NCBI RefSeq assembly: GCF_014217545.1 | Contig: NZ_CP043178.1 | Span: 2,232,001 to 2,296,000, forward strand | Length of the DNA: 64,000 nucleotides | Source of the DNA: Pseudarthrobacter sp. NBSH8 | Lineage (GTDB): Bacteria; Actinomycetota; Actinomycetes; Actinomycetales; Micrococcaceae | Direction: 5' to 3' | Shown here: piece after piece, positions 50,496 to 58,716 of the stretch | Layout: each line of letters opens with the position of its first letter | How positions within the stretch are numbered: position 1 is the stretch's first letter | Notes under the pieces: generated by a model | The model's database searches: none | Seen by the model: only the letters and a program-made list of their open reading frames with translations | Told to the model about the DNA's origin: nothing | Program-made: the position numbers and the translations under genes

Positions 50496-50885
50496 ATGGT
50501 CATATTGCAATTCCTTGTTGTCGCTGCTGCGTTCGCTGTCATCGACGCCGTCTGGCTCAAGCTCATGAACCCGTTTTACCGCAGCCACATCGGTGACCTG
50601 CTCGCGGACAAGCCACACTTAGGTTACGCCGTGGCTTTCTATGTCATGTACATAGCGGGGATTGTCTTCTTTGCGCTGCGGCCGGCGCTCGACGGCGGCA
50701 GCTGGCTGACCGCCGTCGGCTACGGGGCCGCGTTGGGCGCCTTTGCCTACGCGACGTACGACCTCACGAATGCCGCCACGCTTAAGACGTGGCCACTGCA
50801 GCTTATTGTCGTGGACATCCTGTGGGGTGCCGCCCTGACGGGGCTGTCCACCCTCGCCGGCTGGCTGGTGTTCCGTTCCACCTGA
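50496..50885 (+). CDS. DUF2177-family membrane protein
   Basis: The 129-residue protein begins MVILQFLVVAAAFAVIDAVWLK and has four predicted membrane helices with AIDAVWLKLMNPFYRS and ATYDLTNAATLKTWPL, motifs typical of DUF2177. The start is the ATG at 50496, 16 bases from the divergent lipoate ligase-like gene, and shows no clear ribosome-binding site. The function is unknown. Confidence 0.82.
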   Translation: MVILQFLVVAAAFAVIDAVWLKLMNPFYRSHIGDLLADKPHLGYAVAFYVMYIAGIVFFALRPALDGGSWLTAVGYGAALGAFAYATYDLTNAATLKTWPLQLIVVDILWGAALTGLSTLAGWLVFRST

Positions 50886-50974
50886 CATCCAGCGGATTAA
50901 TACTGCACCGTCCCGCATCGGTGGCTAAACTCAGGAACTGGGCCCACCCGCTACTCCTCAGAAGAGGTAATCCA

Positions 50975-51682
50975 CTGATACGCGTCATTAGCTACAACTT
51001 ACGTAAGCACAAGGCCAGCGGGGAGCTGGTCGCCTTGGCACAGGACTTCGGCGTTGATGCCCTGTGCCTGCAGGAATGTGACACCACTGACCTGCCGGAC
51101 ACGCTGGGTCAACTGCAACTGGCCGATTCCACGAAAGGCAACCGGCTGGGGCTGGCCATCTACTACCGGCCGGACCGGTTCACCGCACACGGCACCAAGA
51201 CCTTCGCGCTCAAGAAGTCCCTTCACGACATGGTTCTGGCGCCCGCCCATGAGCGCCTCATCGGCACTCGCGTGCGGGACAACGAGACCGATCACGAACT
51301 GGTCATCGCGTCTTTCCACGCTGCACCGCTGACCGCCACCAACTCGCTGCGGCGCAACCAGATCCATGCTGCCCACGCGGAACTGCTGGGTATGGGCACC
51401 GGCCTGATGACCCTGATGGTAGGGGACTTCAACTACCCCTTCTTCACGAAGAACCTCAACGAACACATGAAGAACACGGGGTACGAACTATCCCTCAGTG
51501 ATCGCCGGACCTACACGCGCTACAAGGTGTTCAAGGGCCACTTCGACTTTGCCACGTCCCTGGGCCTGAACATCGAGAACGTGGAAACCCTGCCCCGCGG
51601 CGCCTCCGACCACCTGCCCATCCTGGTGACCGCCGAATACGGTCAGGACTCGACGCCGTTCCAGGAGCCCCCGGCGTCCTGA
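50975..51682 (+). CDS. Endonuclease/exonuclease/phosphatase-fold protein
   Basis: The 235-residue protein carries the EEP-fold residues: ISYNLRKHKASGELV, the catalytic glutamate in ALCLQECD, MVGDFNYPFF, and SDHLPI at the end. It may act on nucleic acid, phospholipid or other phosphodiesters. No ATG, GTG or TTG lies near the natural N-terminus. The best start is a CTG at 50975 with an AGAGG seven bases upstream, giving (M)IRVISYN. A GTG at 50921 is also in frame but has no ribosome-binding site. Confidence 0.8.
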   Translation: MIRVISYNLRKHKASGELVALAQDFGVDALCLQECDTTDLPDTLGQLQLADSTKGNRLGLAIYYRPDRFTAHGTKTFALKKSLHDMVLAPAHERLIGTRVRDNETDHELVIASFHAAPLTATNSLRRNQIHAAHAELLGMGTGLMTLMVGDFNYPFFTKNLNEHMKNTGYELSLSDRRTYTRYKVFKGHFDFATSLGLNIENVETLPRGASDHLPILVTAEYGQDSTPFQEPPAS

Positions 51683-51730
51683 GGCCCGCCGGGAAGCGGC
51701 CAGCAGAAATCAACGCCTGGGAACTGTGCA

Positions 51731-52537
51731 TCAGGTCCTGCGAAGCGTGAGGATCTGTTCGGCGCGGCCGAAGGGGCCCTGGAGATCGTGCAGGACGGTG
51801 GACGTGAGGCCAATACCGTCAGTTCCGAAGGAGACGGCGTTGTCCAGGCCCAGCCATTCGCCCCCGGGCCTGCGGTACATGTGGATCTGCAGGTCCAGGT
51901 TGGGGAAGGCATAGCTGTCTTTACCCGGCGGGACCCTGGCCGCGATTCCGTTGGCTGTGTCAACGAGGCCCATCAGGCGGGCCAGGTCGCCACTGTCGGC
52001 CTTGTCGGTGAGAGGGTGCAGGGTGCGGAGCCAGACGATCCCCGCGCCGGGCCGGTGGCCCTCTGCCACACGCATCTCCAGGGACCGGATGTAGCCGCCG
52101 GGCCAGATGGCAGGGCCGTCGAGCGGTTTGCATTCATCGGGCGCCGGAATGGCGGTGTCCTCGACGGCGGCAACCGCGGCTGTGTCGCTGGTGATCATCC
52201 GCCATGCGGTGGCACGGATGGCCACGCGGCCGTTGGCAATCAGTTCGGCCTGCAGGAGCTCGATGGTCCGGCCGGGGCGCAGGGTGGTGGTTTCGATGTG
52301 GAAACCGCCCCCGGGGATCAGGCCCAGGATCTCGTAGCTCAGCCGGGCCATCCGCATGTCGTCGCGGGATTCGTGGCGCTCCAGGCTGTCCGCCATCAGC
52401 CCGGAAGCCGGCGCCATGTGCTGTTCGTGCTCGTTCCAGGCCCCCTGGGCGTGGATGGTGGAGCGGAATCGGCCCCCGCCGAGCGACAGATAATAGAAAT
52501 CGCCATCGGCCAGTTCCGGGAGTGCAGCAGTCAACAT
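51731..52537 (-). CDS. Acyl-CoA thioesterase-like (hot-dog fold) protein
   Basis: The 268-residue protein is a double hot-dog thioesterase of the TesB-like group: SRDDMRMARLSYEILGLIPGG with GGFHIETTTLRPGRTIELLQAELI, then a second domain ending AVSFGTDGIGLTSTVLHDL. Its start overlaps the end of the NUDIX gene by 7 bases. The acyl-CoA substrate is not predictable. Confidence 0.82.
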   Translation of the reverse strand: MLTAALPELADGDFYYLSLGGGRFRSTIHAQGAWNEHEQHMAPASGLMADSLERHESRDDMRMARLSYEILGLIPGGGFHIETTTLRPGRTIELLQAELIANGRVAIRATAWRMITSDTAAVAAVEDTAIPAPDECKPLDGPAIWPGGYIRSLEMRVAEGHRPGAGIVWLRTLHPLTDKADSGDLARLMGLVDTANGIAARVPPGKDSYAFPNLDLQIHMYRRPGGEWLGLDNAVSFGTDGIGLTSTVLHDLQGPFGRAEQILTLRRT

Positions 52538-53106
52538 TGACCCTTTCGCTTGTCCTTGTGGGGCTCAGCCCACCCTATCCGCTGGGCAGAAAGCTCCAGC
52601 ATGCGCGTCCGCAGATCCGGCCATGATGCTGCGAAACCGGGATGGAGCTCCTTCAGGCCCACCGCATCCACCGGAACCCACTGGAGTTCGAGACTTTCAG
52701 GATCGCTGATCACGGGCTCGAAAGGCGCGGTCACCAGCACTATGACGGTGGTGTAGGACCAGTAGCCAATGTCCAGCACGGAGGTGAAGAGGACGCTCAC
52801 ATCCGCGGCCGGCACCGCAGCTTCCTCGTGCGCCTCGCGGAGGGCCCCGGTGACGGCGTCCTCACCCTCGTGCAATGCTCCGCCTGGCAGTCCCCAGGTA
52901 CCACCGTTGTGGCTCCACAGCGCGCGGTGCTGCAGCAGGACGCCCTTGCCGGGGTCATAGGCCAGGACGCCGGCGGCACCGAACCTGCCCCAGAACTTGC
53001 CGCGGCCGCCCTCCACCCAGGCGTCACCCGGGTCCCGCGGTCCGGTCCGGACCGGCGGAAACGTGAGGTTCGCGTCAGGGGACGTGGCAGCCAAGGAGTG
53101 ATCCAT
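52531..53106 (-). CDS. NUDIX hydrolase
   Basis: The 191-residue protein has a nearly canonical Nudix box, GALHEGEDAVTGALREAHEEAAV, with the metal-binding REAHEE. Around it are VLLQHRALWSHNGGTWGLPGG and, later, VPVDAVGLKELHPGFAASWPDL. It overlaps the thioesterase gene and is probably co-transcribed with it. The nucleoside diphosphate-X substrate is unknown. Confidence 0.9.
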   Translation of the reverse strand: MDHSLAATSPDANLTFPPVRTGPRDPGDAWVEGGRGKFWGRFGAAGVLAYDPGKGVLLQHRALWSHNGGTWGLPGGALHEGEDAVTGALREAHEEAAVPAADVSVLFTSVLDIGYWSYTTVIVLVTAPFEPVISDPESLELQWVPVDAVGLKELHPGFAASWPDLRTRMLELSAQRIGWAEPHKDKRKGQC

Positions 53107-53157
53107 TCCACCAGTCTGACAGGTGCCCGCTGGCCCGGACGCGCAGCCCCCGGCGCG

Positions 53158-53358
53158 TCAGCCTGTTTGTCCCCCGTGACCGCGCTCGACGGCGAAATCA
53201 CCGCCGGGGTACATAACCGTTTCGTGTCCGTCGTCGAAGCGGACCAGATAGGGCGGATGACCGTCCTGACCGCGGACTTCAACGATTACCCCGTGCCGGT
53301 CCGACGATCCGACGGTCCTCCCCCGGACGATGATCCTGTCACCCTGCGCTGCCTCCAT
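53158..53358 (-). CDS. DUF1918 domain protein
   Basis: The 66-residue protein begins MEAAQGDRIIVRGRTVGSSD and continues with GVIVEVRGQDGHPPYLVRFDDGHETVMYPG, the compact beta-barrel signature of DUF1918. The ATG at 53358 has AGG at ribosome-binding distance; an upstream ATG at 53373 is in frame. The function is unknown. Confidence 0.82.
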   Translation of the reverse strand: MEAAQGDRIIVRGRTVGSSDRHGVIVEVRGQDGHPPYLVRFDDGHETVMYPGGDFAVERGHGGQTG

Positions 53359-53411
53359 GGCAATCACCTCCAAGGCCTAGAGTACGGCTGATGGGGATCA
53401 GGGAACAGTGG

Positions 53412-53990
53412 TCAGCCCCGTGCCCGGTTGCGCTTCCCGGAAATGGACGGCAGGTCAGTTCCCTGGGAAGCGATGAGTCGGGCTGCGCGACGGAGTGCGT
53501 CGTCGGGGTCCTGGTGCCAGCGGGTGATGACGACGTCGGCGCGCTGTCGGTCGCTTCCGCCCAGACCCTGCAGCAACGGACCCACAACGTCGGCAATCAG
53601 GGCGTCCACCAGTTCACCGTTCTGCGCGGTTCTGATGAAGCCCTCCAGCCGGGTCAGGTCAGAGTGGCGAAGGAGGGAAACCCGGGACTGCAGCAACACA
53701 ACGGCGGCGAGCCGCCGCTCATAGATCGGCAGCCTGCCTGGACCGGGCCGGCCCCAGAGCAGTGACGCTAAAGCGGTCACGTCGTCATGGCCAAGGTCCT
53801 TGAACTTTGTGCCGGCGTCGCGGACAGTGCCGCGGACGGCTCCCACGGACGATCCGTAGGACCCCAACGCCCCACCCACCCGGGACTCCACGTCCTCAGC
53901 CCGGTACCAGGCGCCCTCGTTCTGCAGGGTGGCGTCGATGAAGCCGGCAGCCTCCGGCACGCGCTCGTTCACGGCGCCGCTACCGTCCAT
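53412..53990 (-). CDS. DNA alkylation repair (AlkD-like HEAT) protein, short
   Basis: The 192-residue protein (from the ATG at 53990) shows the HEAT-helix pattern of AlkD-type glycosylases: GTKFKDLGHDDVTALASLLW, ERRLAAVVLLQSRV, GELVDALIADVVGPLL, and VITRWHQDPDDALRRAARLI. Known members are about 230 residues; here the C-terminus ends in a basic SISGKRNRARG tail and the final helices seem absent. The ATG overlaps the TraR/DksA gene by 11 bases. A longer open frame to 54332 is only the reverse-frame shadow of that gene. Confidence 0.7.
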   Translation of the reverse strand: MDGSGAVNERVPEAAGFIDATLQNEGAWYRAEDVESRVGGALGSYGSSVGAVRGTVRDAGTKFKDLGHDDVTALASLLWGRPGPGRLPIYERRLAAVVLLQSRVSLLRHSDLTRLEGFIRTAQNGELVDALIADVVGPLLQGLGGSDRQRADVVITRWHQDPDDALRRAARLIASQGTDLPSISGKRNRARG

Positions 53991-54342
53991 GCCAGCCGGT
54001 CGCGGCGTGGAGTATGCAAAATGGCGTCGACGGGCGGGCTTCGAGCCGTCCCTCGGCGATGGGGTCCCCGCACACGGCGCACGTCCCGTAGGTGCCGGCC
54101 GCAATCCGCGCCAGCGCCGCATCCACCTGCTCAAGGCCAGAGCTGCTCTGCTGCAGGAGCGCCGATGCCTGCGAGAGCTCGAACGCAATGGTGGCGCCCT
54201 CGGGGTCGTGCTCGTCGTCCACGTTGGAATCCTGGCGGGCGGCGTTGGCGGAGGAGATATCGGCGCGGAGGGCGGGAAGAAGCACGAGCTTCCGGGTGCG
54301 CTCTTCTTCCAGCAGGGCCCTGAACCGTTCAAAATCGGGCAT
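53980..54342 (-). CDS. TraR/DksA-family zinc-finger protein
   Basis: The 120-residue protein has a helical N-terminal half (FERFRALLEEERTRKLVLLP, then SSGLEQVDAALARIAAGTYG) and a C-terminal zinc finger CAVCGDPIAEGRLEARPSTPFC followed by ILH. The ligands are Cys88, Cys91, Cys109 and His112; the last is usually cysteine in the family. Family members bind RNA polymerase. It overlaps the AlkD-like gene, so the two are probably co-translated. Confidence 0.85.
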   Translation of the reverse strand: MPDFERFRALLEEERTRKLVLLPALRADISSANAARQDSNVDDEHDPEGATIAFELSQASALLQQSSSGLEQVDAALARIAAGTYGTCAVCGDPIAEGRLEARPSTPFCILHAATGWHGR

Positions 54343-54481
54343 GGGAAAAGCCTAATGGTTTAGGTCTCGACAAGCGCGGCCCGCCGGAGGATGCTGGCAA
54401 TCGTAAGCGCCTCAGATGCCGTCTGGCAGCCAGGGACAGACAGCTGATGGACACAAACTCCACAGAGAAAGTCTGCGCGTC

Positions 54482-54862
54482 ATGCCTACAAACATCGTCA
54501 CCAAGCTGGCCGTCAAGTCCCACAACACTCCGGACGAGAAGCGCCGTCCGGACAAAACCGAAGTGGACGTCGTCAACCTGGGCGACTACACCGTTGGCCG
54601 GATGACGTTCAGTCCCGGCTGGCGCTGGTCGGACTGCATCAAGCCGGTGGTACAGACCGAGACCTGCCAGAACAACCACATCGGATTCTGCATTTCCGGC
54701 TCCATCCACGTCGAGACCACCGATGGCAACCGGATCACCATCAGCGCCGGTGACTCATATACCATTCCGCCAGGGCATGACGCATGGGTGGACGGCGATG
54801 AACCCTTCGTCGGCATTGAATTCCTCAGCGCCGCGGAATACGCCAAAGCCCCGGAAACGTGA
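54482..54862 (+). CDS. Cupin-domain protein
   Basis: The 126-residue protein starts MPTNIVTKLAVKSHNTPDEK. It has two cupin motifs: a GRMTFSPGWRWSDCIKPVV...GFCISGSIHVE strand and a second motif DSYTIPPGHDAWVDGDEPF with a metal-type histidine. The ribosome-binding site before the ATG at 54482 is weak. The single-domain cupin cannot be assigned a substrate. It converges on the peptidoglycan hydrolase-like gene. Confidence 0.8.
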   Translation: MPTNIVTKLAVKSHNTPDEKRRPDKTEVDVVNLGDYTVGRMTFSPGWRWSDCIKPVVQTETCQNNHIGFCISGSIHVETTDGNRITISAGDSYTIPPGHDAWVDGDEPFVGIEFLSAAEYAKAPET

Positions 54863-54885
54863 CGCGGCTGCCGACCCGGACCAGG

Positions 54886-56172
54886 TCAGTACCAGTTCTT
54901 GGCCACGGAATGGTTCCACGCGCCGCAAGGTGACCCGTAGCGGTCCGCGATGTAGGACAGCCCCCAATTGACCTGGGTCCGGTAACTGGTCAGCCAGTCG
55001 CTGCCGGCCGTACCGTACTTACTGGCCGGCAGTGCCTGGGCGATCCCGTATGCCCCCGAGTAGGGGTTGGTGGCGGTCGTCAGCCAGTTGGACTCCTTGG
55101 TCCACAGCAACGCCAGGCATTGAAACTGGTCCTGGCCCCAGTCGTAAGCTCCCAGCTGACCGGACGCGTAGTTCTTCGCGCCGGCGGGGTCGTTCACAGC
55201 GCCGCCCGGCACGGAAGGCACGACGACGACGGGCGGTGGGGGCGGACTCGGCACAGGGGCGGGGGCGGGCACTCCCGGTACAGCAGGCGGGGCCGGAGCC
55301 GGTTTCTGCGCAGCGGCGAGGGCCGCCGCCTTGGCTGCCGCCTCCGCCTGTTGGCGTGCCTGTTCCTTCGCCGCGGCCCGTTTGGCGGCCTGCGCCGTTT
55401 CGTATGCGGCCAAGGCCGCCTGGCCCTGCCGGAACTCACCCTCCACCGTAGCGGTGGTGCCCTTGAGGGAGGCCAGCTGCGCTGTCAGTTCCTGGCCGTG
55501 CTCTTGCTGCTCCGCAATCTGCCGGGACATGGCCTGCTGGGCCGACTGCGCGGCGTCGAGCTTGGTTCTGGCCTCCCCCGACAGGCGCTCGCGTTCGGCC
55601 CTGGCTGCCTGCTCCTGATCGGCCAGTGCGCGGGAAATGCGTTCTGCGGCTGCGGATTTGTTCACCAGGGCGGCTGTCTTATCACTGACGATCTGGACGA
55701 TGTTCAGGCCTTGGATGCTGTTGTTCTGCACGGCGTCGAGGGCAACAAAGAAACCCATGTTGGTGCCACCGGTCTTGTACGACTGGGCCGCCAGTGCACC
55801 GATTTCCTTTTTGTACTGTCCCAGTTCGGCCGCGGCGCGTGCGGTCTGGGCGGTGAGGGCATCCACTGTGGAAGTGGCAGCCTGAAGCGCCGCTTCGGCC
55901 AACGCGTACTCCGCGGCGGACGTTACGGCCGTGTTGCCCAGTGCCTCGGCTTCGGCCTGGAGCCCGCCCAGAAGCGTGTCGATCCTGGTGACTTCTGCCG
56001 CCTTGCCGGCCTCGCTTTGCTTGGCGTTCTGCACGTCCTGCCATGAGGGATAGCCGCCCGGCGGCGCGTCGTCGGCGGCATGTGACGGAAGCAGCGCAGC
56101 CGACCCCACCAGGGCGACCGCCAGCATGCACGCGAGGGCGGGCAGCCGCATTCTTTGAACAATCCGGGACAT
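54886..56172 (-). CDS. Secreted coiled-coil protein with C-terminal transglycosylase/lysozyme-like domain
   Basis: The 428-residue protein has a signal peptide (MRLPALACMLAVALVG, then SHA). A long coiled coil rich in Ala, Gln and Glu spans residues ~50-290 (AKQSEAGKAAEVTRIDTL..., AARAERERLSGEARTKLDAAQ). A Pro/Ala/Val linker with APAPVPSPPPPPVVVV follows. The C-terminus has a SLT/lysozyme-like segment, LLWTKESNWLTTATNPYSGAYGIAQALP, where the glutamate fits a catalytic acid. It resembles actinobacterial RpfB/RipA-type cell-wall proteins in layout and probably remodels peptidoglycan. Confidence 0.8.
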   Translation of the reverse strand: MSRIVQRMRLPALACMLAVALVGSAALLPSHAADDAPPGGYPSWQDVQNAKQSEAGKAAEVTRIDTLLGGLQAEAEALGNTAVTSAAEYALAEAALQAATSTVDALTAQTARAAAELGQYKKEIGALAAQSYKTGGTNMGFFVALDAVQNNSIQGLNIVQIVSDKTAALVNKSAAAERISRALADQEQAARAERERLSGEARTKLDAAQSAQQAMSRQIAEQQEHGQELTAQLASLKGTTATVEGEFRQGQAALAAYETAQAAKRAAAKEQARQQAEAAAKAAALAAAQKPAPAPPAVPGVPAPAPVPSPPPPPVVVVPSVPGGAVNDPAGAKNYASGQLGAYDWGQDQFQCLALLWTKESNWLTTATNPYSGAYGIAQALPASKYGTAGSDWLTSYRTQVNWGLSYIADRYGSPCGAWNHSVAKNWY

Positions 56173-56274
56173 AGTTGGTGAGCTTACCGGGCATATAGGG
56201 CTTGCGGGGACTGACCTGCCACATCGTTACCGAGGCGACAGTCCGCAGGAAGGCCGATCCGGCCGCGTATGTCT

Positions 56275-57738
56275 TCAGGTCCCGCAGAAGGTCCGGTAGT
56301 TCCCGAAGTCTTCAGGGGCGGGGCCGGCGTAGCGTTCCAGCCCGGGGCGCTGCGTGTACGGTTCAGCCACGACGGCCACCAGGCGGTTGAAGACGGCCAG
56401 GTCGCCGGCGGTAGCAGCGTCAAGAGCTTCTTCGACCAGGTGGTTCCTGGGGATGTAGACGGGGTTGACGCGGCCCATCAGGTCCGCGTCCGGCGCCAGG
56501 GCCAGCCACCGCTCGGCCCAGGCGTCGAAGGCTTCGGGGTCCGCAAACATGGCCCGGGGAGTTTCGGGGGTGCCGCGGGCTGCCGAGACGAGGCTCCGGA
56601 AGAAGGAGGTGTAGTCCACTTCGGCTTCCTGAAGCAGCGCCAGCACGCCGTCCACCAGCGGCGACGCCACGTCGCCGGGCGTGTCCGCGCGCAGCCCAAG
56701 CTTGGATTTCATGCCGGCTGACCAGGCCGCGCTGTACAGCGTACGGAAGGCACCGAGGGACTCCACGGCGAGCGCCACGGCCTGGTCCTGGTCTTCATGG
56801 AGCAGGGGCAGGAGTGCTTCGGCGAGCCGGGTGAGGTTCCATTCGGCAATGATCGGCTGGTTGCCGTAGGCGTAGCGTCCGTCCGCGTCGATGGAGCTGT
56901 AGACCGCGCCGGGATTGAAGGCGTCCATAAATGCACACGGACCGTAGTCGATGGTCTCACCGGAGATGGTCATGTTGTCGGTGTTCATCACGCCGTGGAC
57001 GAAGCCTACCAGCATCCATTGCGCCACAAGGGATGCCTGGGCGGCTATGACGGCGTCAAAGAACGCGAGATACGGCTTATCGGCGAGCGCGGCGTCCGGG
57101 TAATGGCGGCTGATGGCATGATCGGCCAGGCGGCGGAGGAGGCCGGTGTCGCCGTTGACGCGGGCGAACTGGAAGCTGCCGACGCGAAGGTGGCTGCTCG
57201 CCACCCGGGTAAGTACAGCCCCGGGCAGTATGCTTTCGCGGCGGACGGGCCGGCCCGTGGCCACCACGGCGAGGGATCTCGTGGTGCGGATGCCCATCGC
57301 GTGCATGGCTTCGCTGACGATGTACTCGCGCAGCATGGGACCGACGACGGCGAGTCCGTCACCTGCGCGGGCGAACGGTGTCCGGCCGGAGCCCTTGAGG
57401 TGGATGTCCCTGAGCTGCCCGTGGATGTCCGTGACCTCGCCAAGCAGGAGCGCTCGCCCGTCGCCGAGCTGCGGTGAGTAGCCGCCGAACTGGTGCCCCG
57501 CGTAGGCCTGGGCCACCGGTGTGGCACCGTCAGGGACCCGGTTACCGATCAGCAGCAGCGTCCCCTCATCCGATCGCAGCGCGGACGGGTCCAGGCCCAG
57601 CTCGCTGGCCAACGGCTCGTTCAGGACCAGCAGCTGCGGATCAGGTGCTTCGTCCGCCTGCCACGGAACCGCCAACTCCCCGAGTTCGCGGGCGAACCGT
57701 CCATCGAAGGTGACCGTTTGTGGGATTGCGGTGCTCAT
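56275..57738 (-). CDS. selO: SelO/YdiU protein adenylyltransferase
   Basis: SelO is a pseudokinase that transfers AMP to hydroxyl groups of proteins. The 487-residue protein has the kinase-like glycine and lysine segments ([41 protein letters not shown]) and the catalytic [25 protein letters not shown] motif, in which the DYG replaces DFG. No C-terminal cysteine or selenocysteine is seen. The length is normal for bacterial SelO. It is transcribed alone, about 100 bases after the secreted protein gene. Confidence 0.93.
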   Translation of the reverse strand: MSTAIPQTVTFDGRFARELGELAVPWQADEAPDPQLLVLNEPLASELGLDPSALRSDEGTLLLIGNRVPDGATPVAQAYAGHQFGGYSPQLGDGRALLLGEVTDIHGQLRDIHLKGSGRTPFARAGDGLAVVGPMLREYIVSEAMHAMGIRTTRSLAVVATGRPVRRESILPGAVLTRVASSHLRVGSFQFARVNGDTGLLRRLADHAISRHYPDAALADKPYLAFFDAVIAAQASLVAQWMLVGFVHGVMNTDNMTISGETIDYGPCAFMDAFNPGAVYSSIDADGRYAYGNQPIIAEWNLTRLAEALLPLLHEDQDQAVALAVESLGAFRTLYSAAWSAGMKSKLGLRADTPGDVASPLVDGVLALLQEAEVDYTSFFRSLVSAARGTPETPRAMFADPEAFDAWAERWLALAPDADLMGRVNPVYIPRNHLVEEALDAATAGDLAVFNRLVAVVAEPYTQRPGLERYAGPAPEDFGNYRTFCGT

Positions 57739-57787
57739 CTTTCAAGACTACCCGCGGCAGCACCGCCCACACCGCGGCGGATAAAAA

Positions 57788-57843
57788 CGTCCCGTCTCAA
57801 ATGTCCCGTCTCAAATGTCCCGTCTCAAATGTCCCGTCTCAGA
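57788..57843. repeat. Four tandem copies of a 14-base unit
   Basis: The unit TGTCCCGTCTCAAA occurs four times in a row (57788-57801, 57802-57815, 57816-57829, 57830-57843), with a T-to-C change in the first copy and an A-to-G change in the last. The last copy overlaps the stop codon of the dienelactone hydrolase pseudogene. Confidence 0.9.
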
Positions 57844-58655
57844 CGTGCTGTCCGAACCAGGCGAGGGTGTCGTTCCAGGCAGCGGTGGCCTGGGTTTCGT
57901 TGTAGCGCTCGCCGGTGTCATTGTGGAAGGCATGGTCCACGCCGGGGTAAACGGTGAGCTGATGCGTCACGGTGGTGGCGTCCAGGGCGTCACGGAGGCC
58001 CGGCATCGAGCCGGTGATCCGCTGGTCGAGTTCGGCATAGACCCCGAATGCCGCTGCCTTGATGGCCGTCACCTTGTTCAGGTCCGGGGCCGGCCCGTAG
58101 AAAGCGGCGGTGGCCTTCAGCCCGGCCAGCTCGGTTGCCGCCGGCCAGGTGATGCCGCCGCCGAAACAGTACCCGTTCATGGCGATCAGCGCCCCCGAGA
58201 CCGCGTCAGAGTCGAGGCTGGCGGTGCCACCTTCCCTGCTCAGCAGATCAACGGCCAACGCCGCATAACCGGCCCGATTCGGGCCTGGCGAGGTAACCGT
58301 TGATATCGGTTCCGTCGGCAGCGAAGCGGACGGTCGCCGTCGTAAGCCCCGCGGCGCCCGCCGGGACGGAGAGCGGACTCTTGGCCCCCGGAACAGCACC
58401 GGCAGAAGCGGTGCCGGCGCCCGCCGTCGACGATGACGGGGTGGGCGTGGGCACAGGGTCGGTGCTGCTTGGGACTTCCTCGGGCGTGCATCCCACGAGC
58501 AGCATCGCTCCAGACACCCCCGCCATGCTTCCCATGATGAATGCGACCCGGCGGGTAAAGGTGCGGTGCGTCATGGCGCCGGCGCGGTAGTCGTCGAAGA
58601 ATTCCTCGATCAGGTACCGTTCAAACTTTCCAAGCTGGCCAATGGTTGGCCTCAT
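57839..58655 (-). pseudogene. Dienelactone hydrolase-family lipoprotein, broken by two internal deletions
   Basis: Family members are alpha/beta-hydrolase lipoproteins. The N-terminal part (58655 down to about 58280) is intact in frame: MRPTIGQLGKFERYLIEEFF, a membrane segment with MLLVGC, and the linker to DINGYLARPE. Near 58276 the frame changes: a deletion removes about 30 codons and the frame resumes as AGYAALAVDLLSREGG. A second, in-frame deletion near 58185 joins SDAVSGAL to IAMNGYCFGGG. The nucleophile cysteine in GYCFGGG, YAELDQR and the HAFHND histidine are present, but the frame break makes the gene non-functional as read. Family length is inferred from memory. Confidence 0.85.
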
Positions 58656-58716
58656 CGAGTGAGGCTCATATCCTTCTCCGAAGCCGGCCGTCCTGCAAGG
58701 GGTCCCGCACCCCTGG

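Noticed and set aside
57788..57843. A CRISPR array
   Set aside because: The 14-base units are directly adjacent with no spacers.
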